Assembly (NCBI GenBank): GCA_904066235.2
Contig: CAJFCV020000009.1
Location: 1 to 14,551 of the forward strand
Origin: Bursaphelenchus xylophilus
Taxonomy: Eukaryota > Nematoda > Chromadorea > Rhabditida > Aphelenchoididae
Reading direction: 5' to 3'
DNA: 14,551 nucleotides
In this document: one piece after another, positions 14,550 to 14,551 of the stretch
How the letters are laid out: the number at the start of each line of letters is the position of its first letter
How positions within the stretch are numbered: position 1 is the first letter of the stretch
The notes under the pieces: generated by a model
The model's input: the letters and a program-made list of their open reading frames with translations, nothing else
The model's database searches: none
What the model was told of the DNA's origin: nothing
Program-made: the position numbers and the translations under genes

Positions 14550-14551
14550 CT

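Larger units (their letters stand above)
12781..14551. repeat. Tandem duplication, units at 12781-13046 and 14061-14551
   Basis: The two units share AAAGGTATCCGTTGCATGGG, CTTGGAGAT-TCTG-AAAT, GAATAAATTGAAGAACACTC, the intron and the exon-like block. The offset is about 1280 bp. The second unit is interrupted by the 248-bp MITE and cut by the window end. Confidence 0.8.

Overview
The window looks like repeat-rich, non-coding or weakly coding eukaryotic DNA, most likely from an invertebrate animal. There are no bacterial-style gene blocks, no operon spacing and no long conserved open reading frames. Spliceosomal signals (GTAAGT donors, TTTTCAG/TTTGCAG acceptors) recur, one candidate intron is only 41 bp, and several transposon families leave clear target-site duplications. 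I recognise no protein family and cannot place the species. Most open frames here are by-products of short repeats.

Layout. 1-257: two copies of a ~159-bp-period repeat. About 405-560, minus strand: a possible terminal exon. 888-1319: a 416-bp hAT-like MITE with an exact 8-bp target duplication and AGCCGGAGCC-type subterminal repeats. 1631-1848 and 8046-8302: two diverged direct copies of a non-coding repeat. They bracket a large inverted-repeat (foldback) element, 1853-7612, whose arms meet in a GGGGACAAAA tandem array (11 units in the left arm, 25 in the right). The left arm of this foldback has been invaded by a train of about 13 small inverted-repeat elements (1913-6015). Most are joined end to end by a single TA dinucleotide and filled with the odd palindrome GCACNGTGC (about 60 copies by hand count). 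Two further small elements lie at 7619-7772 and 7806-8019. 8314-8695 is another foldback.

8700-14551 is AT-rich and carries intron/exon-like structure. 9583-11476 is a mirror-image duplication containing two convergent copies of a small spliced open frame (plus strand 10079-10497; minus strand 10973-10645) with facing poly(A) signals. From 11700 to the end, minus-strand exon-like blocks with good splice sites are tandemly duplicated (12913-13046 versus 14443-14549; 13269-13392 versus 13656-13783), together with long pyrimidine tracts. A 248-bp near-palindromic Tc1/mariner-like MITE sits in one intron copy (14159-14406); the unfilled target site is preserved in the paralogous copy at 12877-12878.

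The most interesting system is the element train. Seemingly different element families share one terminal grammar (TA at positions 2-3 and AAGT at positions 15-18 of the terminal repeat, TA target site). They keep a variable block at positions 7-13 that is matched between the two ends of each copy, and they insert next to each other so that single TA dinucleotides link them. No transposase is encoded in the window.
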